From NCBI RefSeq assembly GCF_030285925.1, contig NZ_CP127251.1, forward strand, positions 186,001-250,000: a stretch of DNA of 64,000 nt, read 5' to 3'. The stretch's first letter is position 1; the number at the start of each line of letters is the position of its first letter. Shown here piece after piece: positions 55,425-64,000 of the stretch. Origin of the DNA: Devosia sp. YIM 151766. GTDB lineage: Bacteria; Pseudomonadota; Alphaproteobacteria; Rhizobiales; Devosiaceae. The notes under the pieces are model-generated. The model ran no database searches. It was not told where the DNA came from and saw nothing but the letters and a program-made list of their open reading frames with translations. A program made the position numbers and the translations under genes.

Positions 55425-55440
55425 ATAATCGCACGGTTAT
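55425..55440 (+). promoter_or_regulatory. PcaQ-type binding site
   Basis: ATAATC-GCAC-GGTTAT matches the Sinorhizobium PcaQ motif ATAACC-N4-GGTTAA with two mismatches and the same 4-bp spacer. It lies 70 bp before pcaD in the divergent pcaQ-pcaD gap. Another GGTTATTC lies at 55370. Confidence 0.6.
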
Positions 55441-55509
55441 TCCGGAGCCATGAGTAATCATTTTACTTGGCCCTCGCCAGCCTTTTAAATCGGTGGCGAG
55501 AGGGCAAAT

Positions 55510-56301
55510 ATGAACTTCGTCCGCATTCACGGCGTCCTGTTGCATTACCGTCTGGCCGGTCCCGAGGGCGCGCCGGCGCTGGCGCTGGCCAATTCGCTGG
55601 GCACCGATGCCCGTATCTGGGATGCGGTGATCGACGAACTCGCCGCCGATTATCGCATCCTCTCCTATGACAAGCGCGGCCATGGCCTGAGCGATAGCCC
55701 GGAGGGCGATTACCGCCTTGCCGATCATCTGGACGATCTCGAAGGCCTGCTCGACCATGTCGGTTTCGACCGTCTGGCCCTGGGCGGCGTTTCCGTCGGC
55801 GGGCTGATCGCCCAGGGCTTCGCGTTGCGGGCGCCGGAGCGGCTGGCGGCTCTCGTGCTCTGCAATACCGCGCCGCTGATGGGCGATGCCGCCATGTGGG
55901 CGGCGCGGATCGAGACGGTGCGCCGCCAGGGCCTGGCAGGGCTTGCCGATATGGTGACGGAGCGCTGGTTCAGCCCGGATTTCCGGGCGGCGCGACCCGA
56001 CGACCTTGCCGGCTGGCGCAATCTGCTGCTGCGCGGCGACGCGGCGGGCTATGCCGCCACCTGCGCCACATTGCGCGACACCGATCTTTCCGACGCCATC
56101 GGCGCCATCGATCTGCCCAGTCTGATCGTTGCCGGCGCCGACGATCTGGCCGCGCCGGTGGACCTGGTGCGCCATTGCACCGCCATTGCCGGCTCGCGCT
56201 TCGAGATCCTCGACGGCGTCGGGCATATTCCCTCCATCGAGCAGCCCGAGAAACTGGCGGCGCTGATGCGGCAATTTTTGAAGGAGGCCGGCCATGGCTG
56301 A
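55510..56301 (+). CDS. pcaD: 3-oxoadipate enol-lactonase
   Basis: This 263-residue alpha/beta hydrolase has the nucleophile Ser95 in GGVSVGG, a catalytic Asp in GADDLAAP and His in GVGHIPSIE. It opens 3-oxoadipate enol-lactone to 3-oxoadipate. It is first in the pcaDCHGB operon and overlaps pcaC by 8 bp. Confidence 0.93.
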   Translation: MNFVRIHGVLLHYRLAGPEGAPALALANSLGTDARIWDAVIDELAADYRILSYDKRGHGLSDSPEGDYRLADHLDDLEGLLDHVGFDRLALGGVSVGGLIAQGFALRAPERLAALVLCNTAPLMGDAAMWAARIETVRRQGLAGLADMVTERWFSPDFRAARPDDLAGWRNLLLRGDAAGYAATCATLRDTDLSDAIGAIDLPSLIVAGADDLAAPVDLVRHCTAIAGSRFEILDGVGHIPSIEQPEKLAALMRQFLKEAGHG

Positions 56302-56683
56302 CGACAGCCTGTTCGAACGCGGCCTGGCGACCCGCAAGGCGGTGCTGGGCGACGATCACGTCAATGGCGCCACGGCGCGCCAGACCTTGTTCGACGAGGA
56401 TTTTCAGGCCTTCATCACCGAGGGCGCCTGGGGCTCGGTATGGTCGCGCCCCGGCCTGACCAAGCGCGAGCGCTCCATCGTCACGCTGGCTTTGCTGGCG
56501 GCGCTGGGGCATGAGGAGGAATTCGCCATGCATGTGCGCGCCACCATCAATACCGGCGCCAGCGCCGAGGATATCAAGGAAGCCCTGCTGCATGTGGCGG
56601 TCTATGCCGGCGTTCCGGCGGCCAATAGCGCCTTCAAGATCGCCAAGCAGGAATTGGCCAAGCGCGGGGAGGTGGCGCCATGA
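56294..56683 (+). CDS. pcaC: 4-carboxymuconolactone decarboxylase
   Basis: This 129-residue AhpD-fold protein has RSIVTLALLAALGHEEEFAMHV near 58-79. It removes CO2 from gamma-carboxymuconolactone. A GGAGG precedes the ATG. It overlaps pcaH by 4 bp. Confidence 0.93.
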   Translation: MADDSLFERGLATRKAVLGDDHVNGATARQTLFDEDFQAFITEGAWGSVWSRPGLTKRERSIVTLALLAALGHEEEFAMHVRATINTGASAEDIKEALLHVAVYAGVPAANSAFKIAKQELAKRGEVAP

Positions 56684-57426
56684 GCGGCATCATCCTGCCC
56701 GGGGCCGATGGCCTGCTGTTCCAGCGCGACCGCGCCTGGCACCCGCCCGCCGATACGCCCGGCTATAAGAGCACGACCTTCCGCTCGCCGCGCCACAGCC
56801 TGCTGGCGCTGGGCCCGACCAGATCGGAAATGACCGGCCCCAGCTTCGGCCATGAACAGCTGGGCGCGCTCGACAATGACCTGATCCGCAATTTCAGCCA
56901 GGACGGCACCGAGGCCATCGGCCAGCGCCTGATCGTCTATGGCCAGGTACTCGACGAAAATGCCCGCCCGGTGCCCCATACGCTGGTGGAATATTGGCAG
57001 GCCAATGCCGGCGGCCGCTATCGGCACAAGAAGGAAGGCTATCTGGCCGCGCTCGACCCCAATTTCGGCGGCTTCGGCCGCTCGATCACCGACGAGAACG
57101 GCTTTTACCACTTCCGCACCGTCAAGCCCGGCGCCTATCCCTGGCCCAATGGCGGCAATGACTGGCGCCCGGCCCATATTCATTTCTCGGTCTTCGGCCA
57201 CGCCTTCGCGCAGCGCCTGATCACCCAGATGTATTTCGAGGGCGACCCGATGATCTGGCAATGTCCCATTGTCGGCACCGTTCCCGACAAATCCGCCATC
57301 GACCAGCTCATCGCCCGGCTGGACCGGCACAACACCACGCCCATGGACGCCCTGGCCTATCGCTTCGACATCGTGCTGCGTGGCCGGCGCTCGACCATGT
57401 TCGAAAACAAGCTGGAGGGGAATTGA
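56680..57426 (+). CDS. pcaH: Protocatechuate 3,4-dioxygenase beta subunit
   Basis: This 248-residue subunit carries the non-heme Fe(III) ligands: Tyr in KKEGYLAALDP, Tyr in GAYPW, and the two His in RPAHIHFSV. It cleaves protocatechuate to beta-carboxymuconate with PcaG. Its TGA overlaps the pcaG ATG by one base. Confidence 0.95.
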   Translation: MSGIILPGADGLLFQRDRAWHPPADTPGYKSTTFRSPRHSLLALGPTRSEMTGPSFGHEQLGALDNDLIRNFSQDGTEAIGQRLIVYGQVLDENARPVPHTLVEYWQANAGGRYRHKKEGYLAALDPNFGGFGRSITDENGFYHFRTVKPGAYPWPNGGNDWRPAHIHFSVFGHAFAQRLITQMYFEGDPMIWQCPIVGTVPDKSAIDQLIARLDRHNTTPMDALAYRFDIVLRGRRSTMFENKLEGN

Positions 57427-58049
57427 TGAGCCTGCATCCCGTTCCCAAGCTCAAGGAATCGCCGTCCCAGACCGCCGGGCCCTATGTCCATATCGGGATG
57501 ACGCCGAATTTCTGCGGCATTACCGGCGTCATCGACGCCGATCCCGGCAGCAATATGCTCTCGCCCGAGGTCAAGGGCGAGCGCATCGTCATCGCCGGCA
57601 GGGTCATTGACGGCGCCGGCACGCCGGTGACCGATGCGGTGCTGGAAATCTGGCAGGCCGACGCCCAGGGCGGCCTGGTGGCGCCGATGTCGCCCCATTC
57701 CAATTCCACGCCGGCCTTTACCGGCTGGGGGCGGCAGCCGACCCGGGCCGATGGCAGTTTCAGCTTCGAGACCATCAAGCCGGGCCGGGTCGAGGGCCCC
57801 GACGGCAAGCCGATGGCGCCGCATGTCTCGCTGTGGATCGTGGCGCGCGGCATCAATATCGGGCTGCAGACGCGGCTCTATTTCGCCGACGAGGCCGAGG
57901 CCAATCAGGAGGATTACGTCCTCAACAAGATCATGGATCCCCGCCGCCGCGACACGCTGATCGCGCGCCGGGAGGAGGGCGCCATACCCCGCTATGTGCT
58001 GGATATTCATCTCCAGGGGGACAGGGAGACGGTGTTCTTCGATATTTGA
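57426..58049 (+). CDS. pcaG: Protocatechuate 3,4-dioxygenase alpha subunit
   Basis: This 207-residue subunit begins PVPKLKESPSQTAGPYVHIG, the typical PcaG start, and has GWGRQPTRADGSFSFETIKPG. It lacks the iron ligands but forms half of the active site. The ATG at 57426 is chosen over a longer frame inside pcaH. Confidence 0.94.
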   Translation: MSLHPVPKLKESPSQTAGPYVHIGMTPNFCGITGVIDADPGSNMLSPEVKGERIVIAGRVIDGAGTPVTDAVLEIWQADAQGGLVAPMSPHSNSTPAFTGWGRQPTRADGSFSFETIKPGRVEGPDGKPMAPHVSLWIVARGINIGLQTRLYFADEAEANQEDYVLNKIMDPRRRDTLIARREEGAIPRYVLDIHLQGDRETVFFDI

Positions 58050-58177
58050 TCGGGCAATTGTGGGCCCTTCGTCCCTCAAGGAGACGGGGCTAAGGGCCTC
58101 GTGTCTTGGGCAAACCGGCCCGGAAGGCGATGGCGCCGCCGGTTCCGTTCATTGCCGAACGGCGATAGGATTTGGTC

Positions 58178-59206
58178 ATGACCCTGCTTTCCGCCCTTGC
58201 CGGCGACGCCGAAACCGAGGCGCTGCTTTCCGATCGGGCGCAGCTCGACGCCATGCTGACGGTCGAGCGCGCCTTGGCCGAGGCCAGCGCCGATACCGGC
58301 TGGATTTCACCCGAAGCGGCGGCCGCCATTGCCGCGGCCACGGCAAATTTCCAGCCCGACTGGCCGGAACTGGCGGCCGGCATGGCCCGGGACGGCGTGG
58401 TCGTGCCGGCGCTGGTCCGGCATTTGCGCCGCCATGTCGCCGAGCCGCATCGCGCTGCCTTGCACAAAGGGGCGACGAGCCAGGACATCGCCGATACGGC
58501 GCTGATGCTGCAAGTGGCCAAGGTGCTCGATCTGCATGAAGCGCGGCTCGACGCGCTTCTGGCGCGGCTCGCTCACCTGGCAGGGGAATGGTCGGGGCGC
58601 CAGCTCATGGCCCATACGCGCATGCAGGTGGCGCTGCCCACCATTTGGGACGCCAAGCTGGCCGCCTGGTCCGAGCCGCTGCAACGGCATCTGCGCGCCC
58701 TGTCGGCGATGCGCCGCAGCCTGCTGGTGATCCAGCTCGGCGGCCCGGTGGGCGATCGCGCCAGCTTCGAGGGCCATGGCGACGCCATCGCCGCCGGCAT
58801 GGCCAGCCGGCTCGATCTCGGCCTTGCCGCGCCCTGGCACACGACCCGCGACCCCATTGTGGCCCTGGGCAATATGCTGGCGCTGATCTCCGGTTCGCTC
58901 GGCAAGATCGGCATGGATGTGGCGCTGCTGGCGCAGAACGAAATCGGCGCCCTGCGCCTTGCGGGCGGCGGTTCCTCTTCCGCCATGGCGCACAAATCCA
59001 ATCCGGTAAATGCCGAAGTGCTGGTGGCGCTGGCCCGGCACAATGCGGGCCTCGCCGGCATTCTCGGACAGGCCATGGTGCATGAATATGAGCGCTCGGG
59101 CGCCGCCTGGACGCTGGAATGGCTGACCCTGCCCGCTATGCTGGTCAATACCGGCGCCGGCCTGCGGCTCGCCGTCAAGCTGGCCGGACAATTGCGTTTG
59201 GGGTAA
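58178..59206 (+). CDS. pcaB: 3-carboxy-cis,cis-muconate cycloisomerase
   Basis: This 342-residue fumarase/aspartase-superfamily enzyme has GSSSAMAHKSNP near 268-279 and the upstream GATSQDIADTA. It closes beta-carboxymuconate to the lactone. It is shorter at the C-terminus than many pcaB products, which is common in rhizobia. The 128-bp gap after pcaG holds a GGCCCTT/AAGGGCC inverted repeat. AGGA lies seven bases before the ATG. Confidence 0.92.
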   Translation: MTLLSALAGDAETEALLSDRAQLDAMLTVERALAEASADTGWISPEAAAAIAAATANFQPDWPELAAGMARDGVVVPALVRHLRRHVAEPHRAALHKGATSQDIADTALMLQVAKVLDLHEARLDALLARLAHLAGEWSGRQLMAHTRMQVALPTIWDAKLAAWSEPLQRHLRALSAMRRSLLVIQLGGPVGDRASFEGHGDAIAAGMASRLDLGLAAPWHTTRDPIVALGNMLALISGSLGKIGMDVALLAQNEIGALRLAGGGSSSAMAHKSNPVNAEVLVALARHNAGLAGILGQAMVHEYERSGAAWTLEWLTLPAMLVNTGAGLRLAVKLAGQLRLG

Positions 59207-59240
59207 TCCTCCCCGCACGAATCACCGGAAGGGGCACACC

Positions 59241-60257
59241 ATGTCCGATACGAACAAGGTCCGCTGGGGCATCATCTCGACCGCCAATATCGGCATGGCC
59301 AAGGTGATCCCGGCCATGATGAAATCGCCCCATTCAACGGTCGCCGCCATCGCCTCGCGCCATCTGGATACGGCGCGCCGGGCGGCGGACCAGCTGGGCA
59401 TCGAAAAGGCCCATGGCTCCTACGAGGACTTGCTGGCCGATCCGGATATCGACGCCATCTACAATCCCCTGCCCAATCATCTGCATGTCGAGCTGACCCT
59501 TGCCGCCAATGCCGCCGGCAAGCATGTGCTGTGCGAAAAGCCCATCGCCATCACCGCCGAAGAAGCGAAAAAGCTGCGCCAGGCCCGCGGCGACCGGCTG
59601 ATCATGGAAGCCTTCATGGTGCGCTTCCATGCCCAATGGCACCGCGCCCGCGAGATCGTCCGCTCCGGGGAGCTGGGCGAAATCCGCGCTGTCCGCGCCG
59701 TGTTCAGCTATCACAATGTCGACCCGAACAATGTGCGCAACAAGGCCGATATCGGCGGCGGCGGCATTCTGGACATTGGCTGCTATCCGGTCACCGCCGG
59801 CCGCTTCTTCTTCGAGGCGGAACCGCAGCGCGTCGTGTCGCTGGTCGACCGCGATCCGGCTTTCGGCACCGACAGGCTGGCCAGCGTCATCGCCGATTTC
59901 GGCGGCGGCAGGCAGCTCAATCTTCTGGTCTCCACCCAGATGGTACCCAATCAGGCCATCGAGCTGCTGGGCAGCAAGGGGCGCGTCGAGATCGTCATTC
60001 CCTTCAACGCCCCGCAGGATGCGGCGACGGCCTTGCTGGTCGATCACGGCCTGGCCCTCGATGGCAGCCTGGCGCGCCGGGAAATCCTGCCGCCCTCCGA
60101 CCAATATACCGAAATGGCCGAAGCCTTCGCCCTGGCCGTGCTGGGGCAGGGGACACTGGATTACGGCGTCGAGGACGCTATCCGCTCCATGCAGGTGCTG
60201 GACGCGATCTTCGAGAGCGAGCGCACCGGCGCCTGGGCGCAGGTGCAGGCGGATTAG
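59241..60257 (+). CDS. Gfo/Idh/MocA-family oxidoreductase
   Basis: This 338-residue NAD(P)-dependent oxidoreductase has an N-terminal Rossmann fold (WGIISTANIGMAKVIPAM near 9-26) and CEKPIAIT near 98-105, the usual substrate-site EKP. The family oxidises sugars, inositols or sugar alcohols. It lies 34 bp after pcaB but is more likely linked in function to the sugar importer downstream. The substrate is unknown. Confidence 0.86.
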   Translation: MSDTNKVRWGIISTANIGMAKVIPAMMKSPHSTVAAIASRHLDTARRAADQLGIEKAHGSYEDLLADPDIDAIYNPLPNHLHVELTLAANAAGKHVLCEKPIAITAEEAKKLRQARGDRLIMEAFMVRFHAQWHRAREIVRSGELGEIRAVRAVFSYHNVDPNNVRNKADIGGGGILDIGCYPVTAGRFFFEAEPQRVVSLVDRDPAFGTDRLASVIADFGGGRQLNLLVSTQMVPNQAIELLGSKGRVEIVIPFNAPQDAATALLVDHGLALDGSLARREILPPSDQYTEMAEAFALAVLGQGTLDYGVEDAIRSMQVLDAIFESERTGAWAQVQAD

Positions 60258-60318
60258 CCTTTATCATCGGAGCGCTGGCTTGGCTCTCCCTGTGATTGTC
60301 GCAAAATCACCGCTCATG

Positions 60319-60349
60319 ACCCTCGCGTTCGCCGCGAGGGTTCTTTGTT
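60319..60349 (+). terminator. Rho-independent terminator after the oxidoreductase
   Basis: ACCCTCGCG / CGCGAGGGT is a perfect 9-bp stem with a 5-base loop followed by TCTTTGTT. It ends the plus-strand transcript before the convergent gntR. Confidence 0.7.
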
Positions 60350-60368
60350 GTGGGTTCTGCCGCAAGCG

Positions 60369-60399
60369 CCCTCGGGTCAGGCCCGAGGGTGACGATCCG
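60369..60399 (+). repeat. Dispersed hairpin repeat (family 2), copy B
   Basis: CCCTCGGG-N5-CCCGAGGG followed by TGACGATCCG matches the inverted copy at 21064-21094 in layout and flank. It is intergenic. Confidence 0.65.
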
Positions 60400-60438
60400 A
60401 GAAGGAGGCGGCGGAGCCGACGGGAAGGTGCTTTGTGG

Positions 60439-61131
60439 CTATTCCCATGCCTCCAGCATGGCGGCCGAGACGAAATCGAGGTGCTTGCTCATGGCCGTGC
60501 GCGCGCCCTCGGCATTGCCGCCGACAATGGCGGCGACGATGGCTTCGTGATCGCCCAGAATATGCTGGCGCACCGCGTCGATATCGGCCAGATGCTGATG
60601 AAACCGCGTATCCACCTCGCCCCGCCGCGACGTCCATAATCCATCCAGCGTTTCGCGCAGCACGGCATTGCCGCAGGCATCGGCCAGGGTCATGTGCAGC
60701 ATGCGGTCGCTGTCCGAGGACCATTGCCCGGCCTCGGTTTCGTCGCGCATCCGGCGCAATGTTTCGTCCAGTCTAGCCGTGCCCTCGGGCGAAATCTGCC
60801 GGCTGGCCAGCGCCGCCGCCTCCGGTTCCAAGAGGCGGCGCACCGCCATGGTTTCGAGCGGGGAGGCACTCAGCTCGGGCAATGGCGTCCGCTTGTCGTC
60901 GCGCTGGCGCACAAAGGCGCCGACGCCCACCCGCACTTCGACCAGACCCGCGACTTCCAGCGCGATCAGCGCCTCGCGCACGGTCGGCCGCGACACGCCC
61001 AGATTCTGTGCCAATTCGCGTTCGGAGGGCAATTGCCGTCCGGCCTCCACTGCCCCGGCCATGATCTGGTCGCGAATCTGGTCGGCGATCTGGATGTAGA
61101 GCTTGCGGTTGGATACGGCCTGAAGTTTCAT
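60439..61131 (-). CDS. GntR-family regulator (FadR/FCD subfamily)
   Basis: This 230-residue regulator has a winged helix with LAQNLGVSRPTVREALIALE near 40-59 and an FCD ligand domain (about 90-225) with MLHMTLADACGN. It is divergent from the sugar ABC operon. A GGTATGACC palindrome lies between the two starts, so it is the likely repressor of that operon. Confidence 0.88.
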   Translation of the reverse strand: MKLQAVSNRKLYIQIADQIRDQIMAGAVEAGRQLPSERELAQNLGVSRPTVREALIALEVAGLVEVRVGVGAFVRQRDDKRTPLPELSASPLETMAVRRLLEPEAAALASRQISPEGTARLDETLRRMRDETEAGQWSSDSDRMLHMTLADACGNAVLRETLDGLWTSRRGEVDTRFHQHLADIDAVRQHILGDHEAIVAAIVGGNAEGARTAMSKHLDFVSAAMLEAWE

Positions 61132-61180
61132 CGCGCTCCCTTTGGCCCCTGTCTTAGCTTTCTCCGCAATTGCTGTCCAC

Positions 61181-61190
61181 TGGTATGACC
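61181..61190. promoter_or_regulatory. Candidate GntR operator TGGTATGACC
   Basis: GGT-ATG-ACC fits the FadR-type consensus TNGTNNNACNA with one mismatch. It stands directly before the -35 box of the sugar transporter promoter and 50 bp from the gntR start. Confidence 0.5.
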
Positions 61191-61192
61191 GC

Positions 61193-61221
61193 TTGACAGC
61201 TTGACTGACTTGCCATTAGCT
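61193..61221 (+). promoter_or_regulatory. Candidate promoter of the sugar ABC operon
   Basis: A perfect -35 TTGACA (61193-61198), then 17 bp, then TTAGCT as a poor -10. It is placed 58 bp before the ATPase start. Confidence 0.4.
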
Positions 61222-61278
61222 CTCGCGCCAATGATAGGCATCGGCCGTGCAGCCGCGCCGCCTTGGAGGAGGATCGAA

Positions 61279-62841
<1,563 letters not shown>

Positions 62842-62868
62842 TCTTGGAAATACGACCGATCTTTGCCT

Positions 62869-62885
62869 CTCTCCCAAAGGGAGAG
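62869..62885. repeat. Hairpin CTCTCCC-AAA-GGGAGAG in the sugar operon
   Basis: A perfect 7-bp stem with a 3-base loop lies between the ATPase and permease genes. It resembles the other intergenic G-rich hairpins and may stabilise the upstream message. Confidence 0.5.
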
Positions 62886-62927
62886 GGGACGCAGAAGCCA
62901 CCGCGCCGAGTTCGAAGGGAAGATATA

Positions 62928-63923
62928 ATGACCGATAGTACCGTCGCGGCGCAAAAACCCGGCATCCGCATTTCCGGCGCCTTCCACCGGCTGCTCGCCT
63001 TTTCGGGGCTGATTGCGCTGGTCGTGGTCTTCTCGCTGGCCTCGCCCAATTTCATGCAGACCCAGAACATCCTGGCGATCCTGCAGGCCACTTCGGTCAA
63101 CGGCGTTTTGGCCATCGCCGCTACCCTGGTGATCATCACCGGCGGCATCGACCTCTCGGTCGGCACGCTGATGACCTTCTGCGCGGTGATCGCCGGGGTT
63201 ATCCTGACCTATCTCGGCCTGCCGCTGCCGCTGGGCGTTCTCGGCGCCATCCTCGCCGGCACCGCCAGCGGGCTGGTATCGGGCGTGGTCATCGCCAAGC
63301 TCAAAGTGCCGCCCTTCATCGCCACTTTGGGCATGATGCTGATCCTCAAAGGCCTGTCGCTGGTCATTTCCGGCACCCGTCCGATCTATTTCAACGACAC
63401 GCCCGGCTTCACCCAGATTTCGCAGGGCTCGCTGATCGGCGCCGTCATTCCCGGCCTGCCGATTCCCAATGGCGTGCTGATCCTGTTCGCGGTGGCGCTG
63501 ATCACCGCCTTCATTCTCGGCAAGACCGCGCTGGGCCGCTACACTTTCGCGCTCGGCTCCAACGAGGAGGCGCTGCGCCTTTCCGGCGTCAATGTCGATC
63601 GCTGGAAGATCGCCATTTATGCCACCGCCGGCTCCATCTGCGGCGTGGCCGGCCTGCTCATCGCCAGCCGCCTCAATTCGGCGCAGCCGGCTCTGGGGCA
63701 GGGCTACGAACTCGACGCCATCGCCGCTGTGGTCATCGGCGGCACCTCGCTGTCGGGCGGCCGCGGCACCGTGCTCGGCACGCTGATCGGCGCGCTCATC
63801 ATCTCCGTGCTGGCCAATGGCCTGCGCATCCTATCGGTGGCCCAGGAATGGCAGACGGTGGTGACCGGCACCATCATCATCCTGGCCGTCTATGCCGACA
63901 TCCTGCGGCGCCGCACTCTTTAG
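62928..63923 (+). CDS. Sugar ABC transporter permease (RbsC type)
   Basis: This 331-residue permease has about nine hydrophobic helices and the family blocks LVIITGGIDLSVGTLM near 65-80 and GLLIASRLNSAQPALGQGYELDAIAAVVIGGTSLSGG-like text, of which GGTSLSGGRGT is the most diagnostic. It forms the channel for the RbsA-type ATPase. The ATG at 62928 is used; a longer frame from 62727 lies inside the ATPase gene. Confidence 0.91.
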   Translation: MTDSTVAAQKPGIRISGAFHRLLAFSGLIALVVVFSLASPNFMQTQNILAILQATSVNGVLAIAATLVIITGGIDLSVGTLMTFCAVIAGVILTYLGLPLPLGVLGAILAGTASGLVSGVVIAKLKVPPFIATLGMMLILKGLSLVISGTRPIYFNDTPGFTQISQGSLIGAVIPGLPIPNGVLILFAVALITAFILGKTALGRYTFALGSNEEALRLSGVNVDRWKIAIYATAGSICGVAGLLIASRLNSAQPALGQGYELDAIAAVVIGGTSLSGGRGTVLGTLIGALIISVLANGLRILSVAQEWQTVVTGTIIILAVYADILRRRTL

Positions 63924-63970
63924 GCGCCGATTTTTCCCCCGCGCGTTCCGCGCCACCAAGAGGCTTCAAA

Positions 63971-64000
63971 ATGCCTGAACGTTTCAAAGCAGCATCTGGG
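63971..64000 (+). CDS. Start of a further gene, cut by the window edge
   Basis: An ATG at 63971, 47 bp after the permease stop, opens a frame MPERFKAASG that runs off the window. In such operons a binding protein or sugar enzyme often follows, but ten residues are not enough to say which. Confidence 0.3.
   Translation, partial: MPERFKAASG

Noticed and set aside
54430..56337. 635-residue version of the LysR regulator
   Set aside because: The first 325 residues are antisense to pcaD; the ATG at 55362 gives a normal-length LysR protein.
58063..58098. GGCCCTT/AAGGGCC inverted repeat as pcaG terminator
   Set aside because: Seven-bp arms with a long loop and no T-run; too weak to call.

Overview
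The window is a high-GC alphaproteobacterial chromosome segment. Several traits point to Hyphomicrobiales, perhaps a Devosia-like genus: a rhizobial-type cheS-cheY1-cheA-cheW chemotaxis cluster, a pcaQ-pcaDCHGB protocatechuate operon with a PcaQ-type box, a TGA-N9-TCA iron box of the RirA kind, and many ATGA stop/start overlaps. The taxonomic call is inference. I saw no rRNA, tRNA, CRISPR array, transposase or prophage.

Layout. 0-3 kb: end of a nitrate/sulfonate/taurine-type ABC importer (permease, binding protein, ATPase) plus a short-chain dehydrogenase. 3-6 kb: overlapping panB-coaBC-panC for pantothenate and coenzyme A. 6-13 kb: housekeeping and accessory genes (YCII protein, RhtA exporter, aldo/keto reductase, FAH-family hydrolase, small SF1 helicase, YbaL-like antiporter with an acidic tail, Rrf2 regulator). 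13-19 kb: purU, a possible tiny transcription unit with a 23-codon ORF, and a spermidine/putrescine importer (potF-G-H-I). 19-23.4 kb: pseudouridine catabolism (psuG-psuK), an iron-regulated siderophore-interacting protein, and a SAF-domain dehydrogenase. 23.7-34 kb: a complete chemotaxis cluster (cheS, cheY, cheA, cheW, an inverted CheT-like gene, cheD, cheR, cheB, cheY) and a chemoreceptor ending in a CheR/CheB-tethering pentapeptide.

34.2-52.1 kb is the most unusual part: what looks like a self-contained carboxylic-acid catabolic island. It holds a metal-dependent amidohydrolase-like protein and an FAH-family enzyme, an eight-gene coupled operon (MmgE/PrpD, SCP-x-like thiolase, DUF35 OB-fold partner, two CoA-transferase subunits, acyl-CoA ligase, TcuA and TcuB), a GntR regulator, a PrpF isomerase and an isocitrate-lyase/PEP-mutase-family lyase, an IclR regulator, and a TctCBA tripartite tricarboxylate transporter. 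The same palindrome GTTTC-N7-GAAAC lies upstream of three separate transcription units of this island (34170, 44961, 49008). A second motif, TGTYGACA, lies before gntR and twice before prpF. These sites suggest two regulators tying the units into one regulon for an unidentified tricarballylate- or methylaconitate-like compound.

52-59 kb: 4-hydroxybenzoate to beta-ketoadipate pathway (pobA, pobR, pcaQ, pcaDCHGB). 59-64 kb: a Gfo/Idh/MocA oxidoreductase, a GntR regulator, and a ribose-type sugar ABC importer that runs off the end.

Dispersed palindromic repeats sit in the gaps. One near-identical pair of about 83 bp is found at 10434 and, inverted, at 54335.
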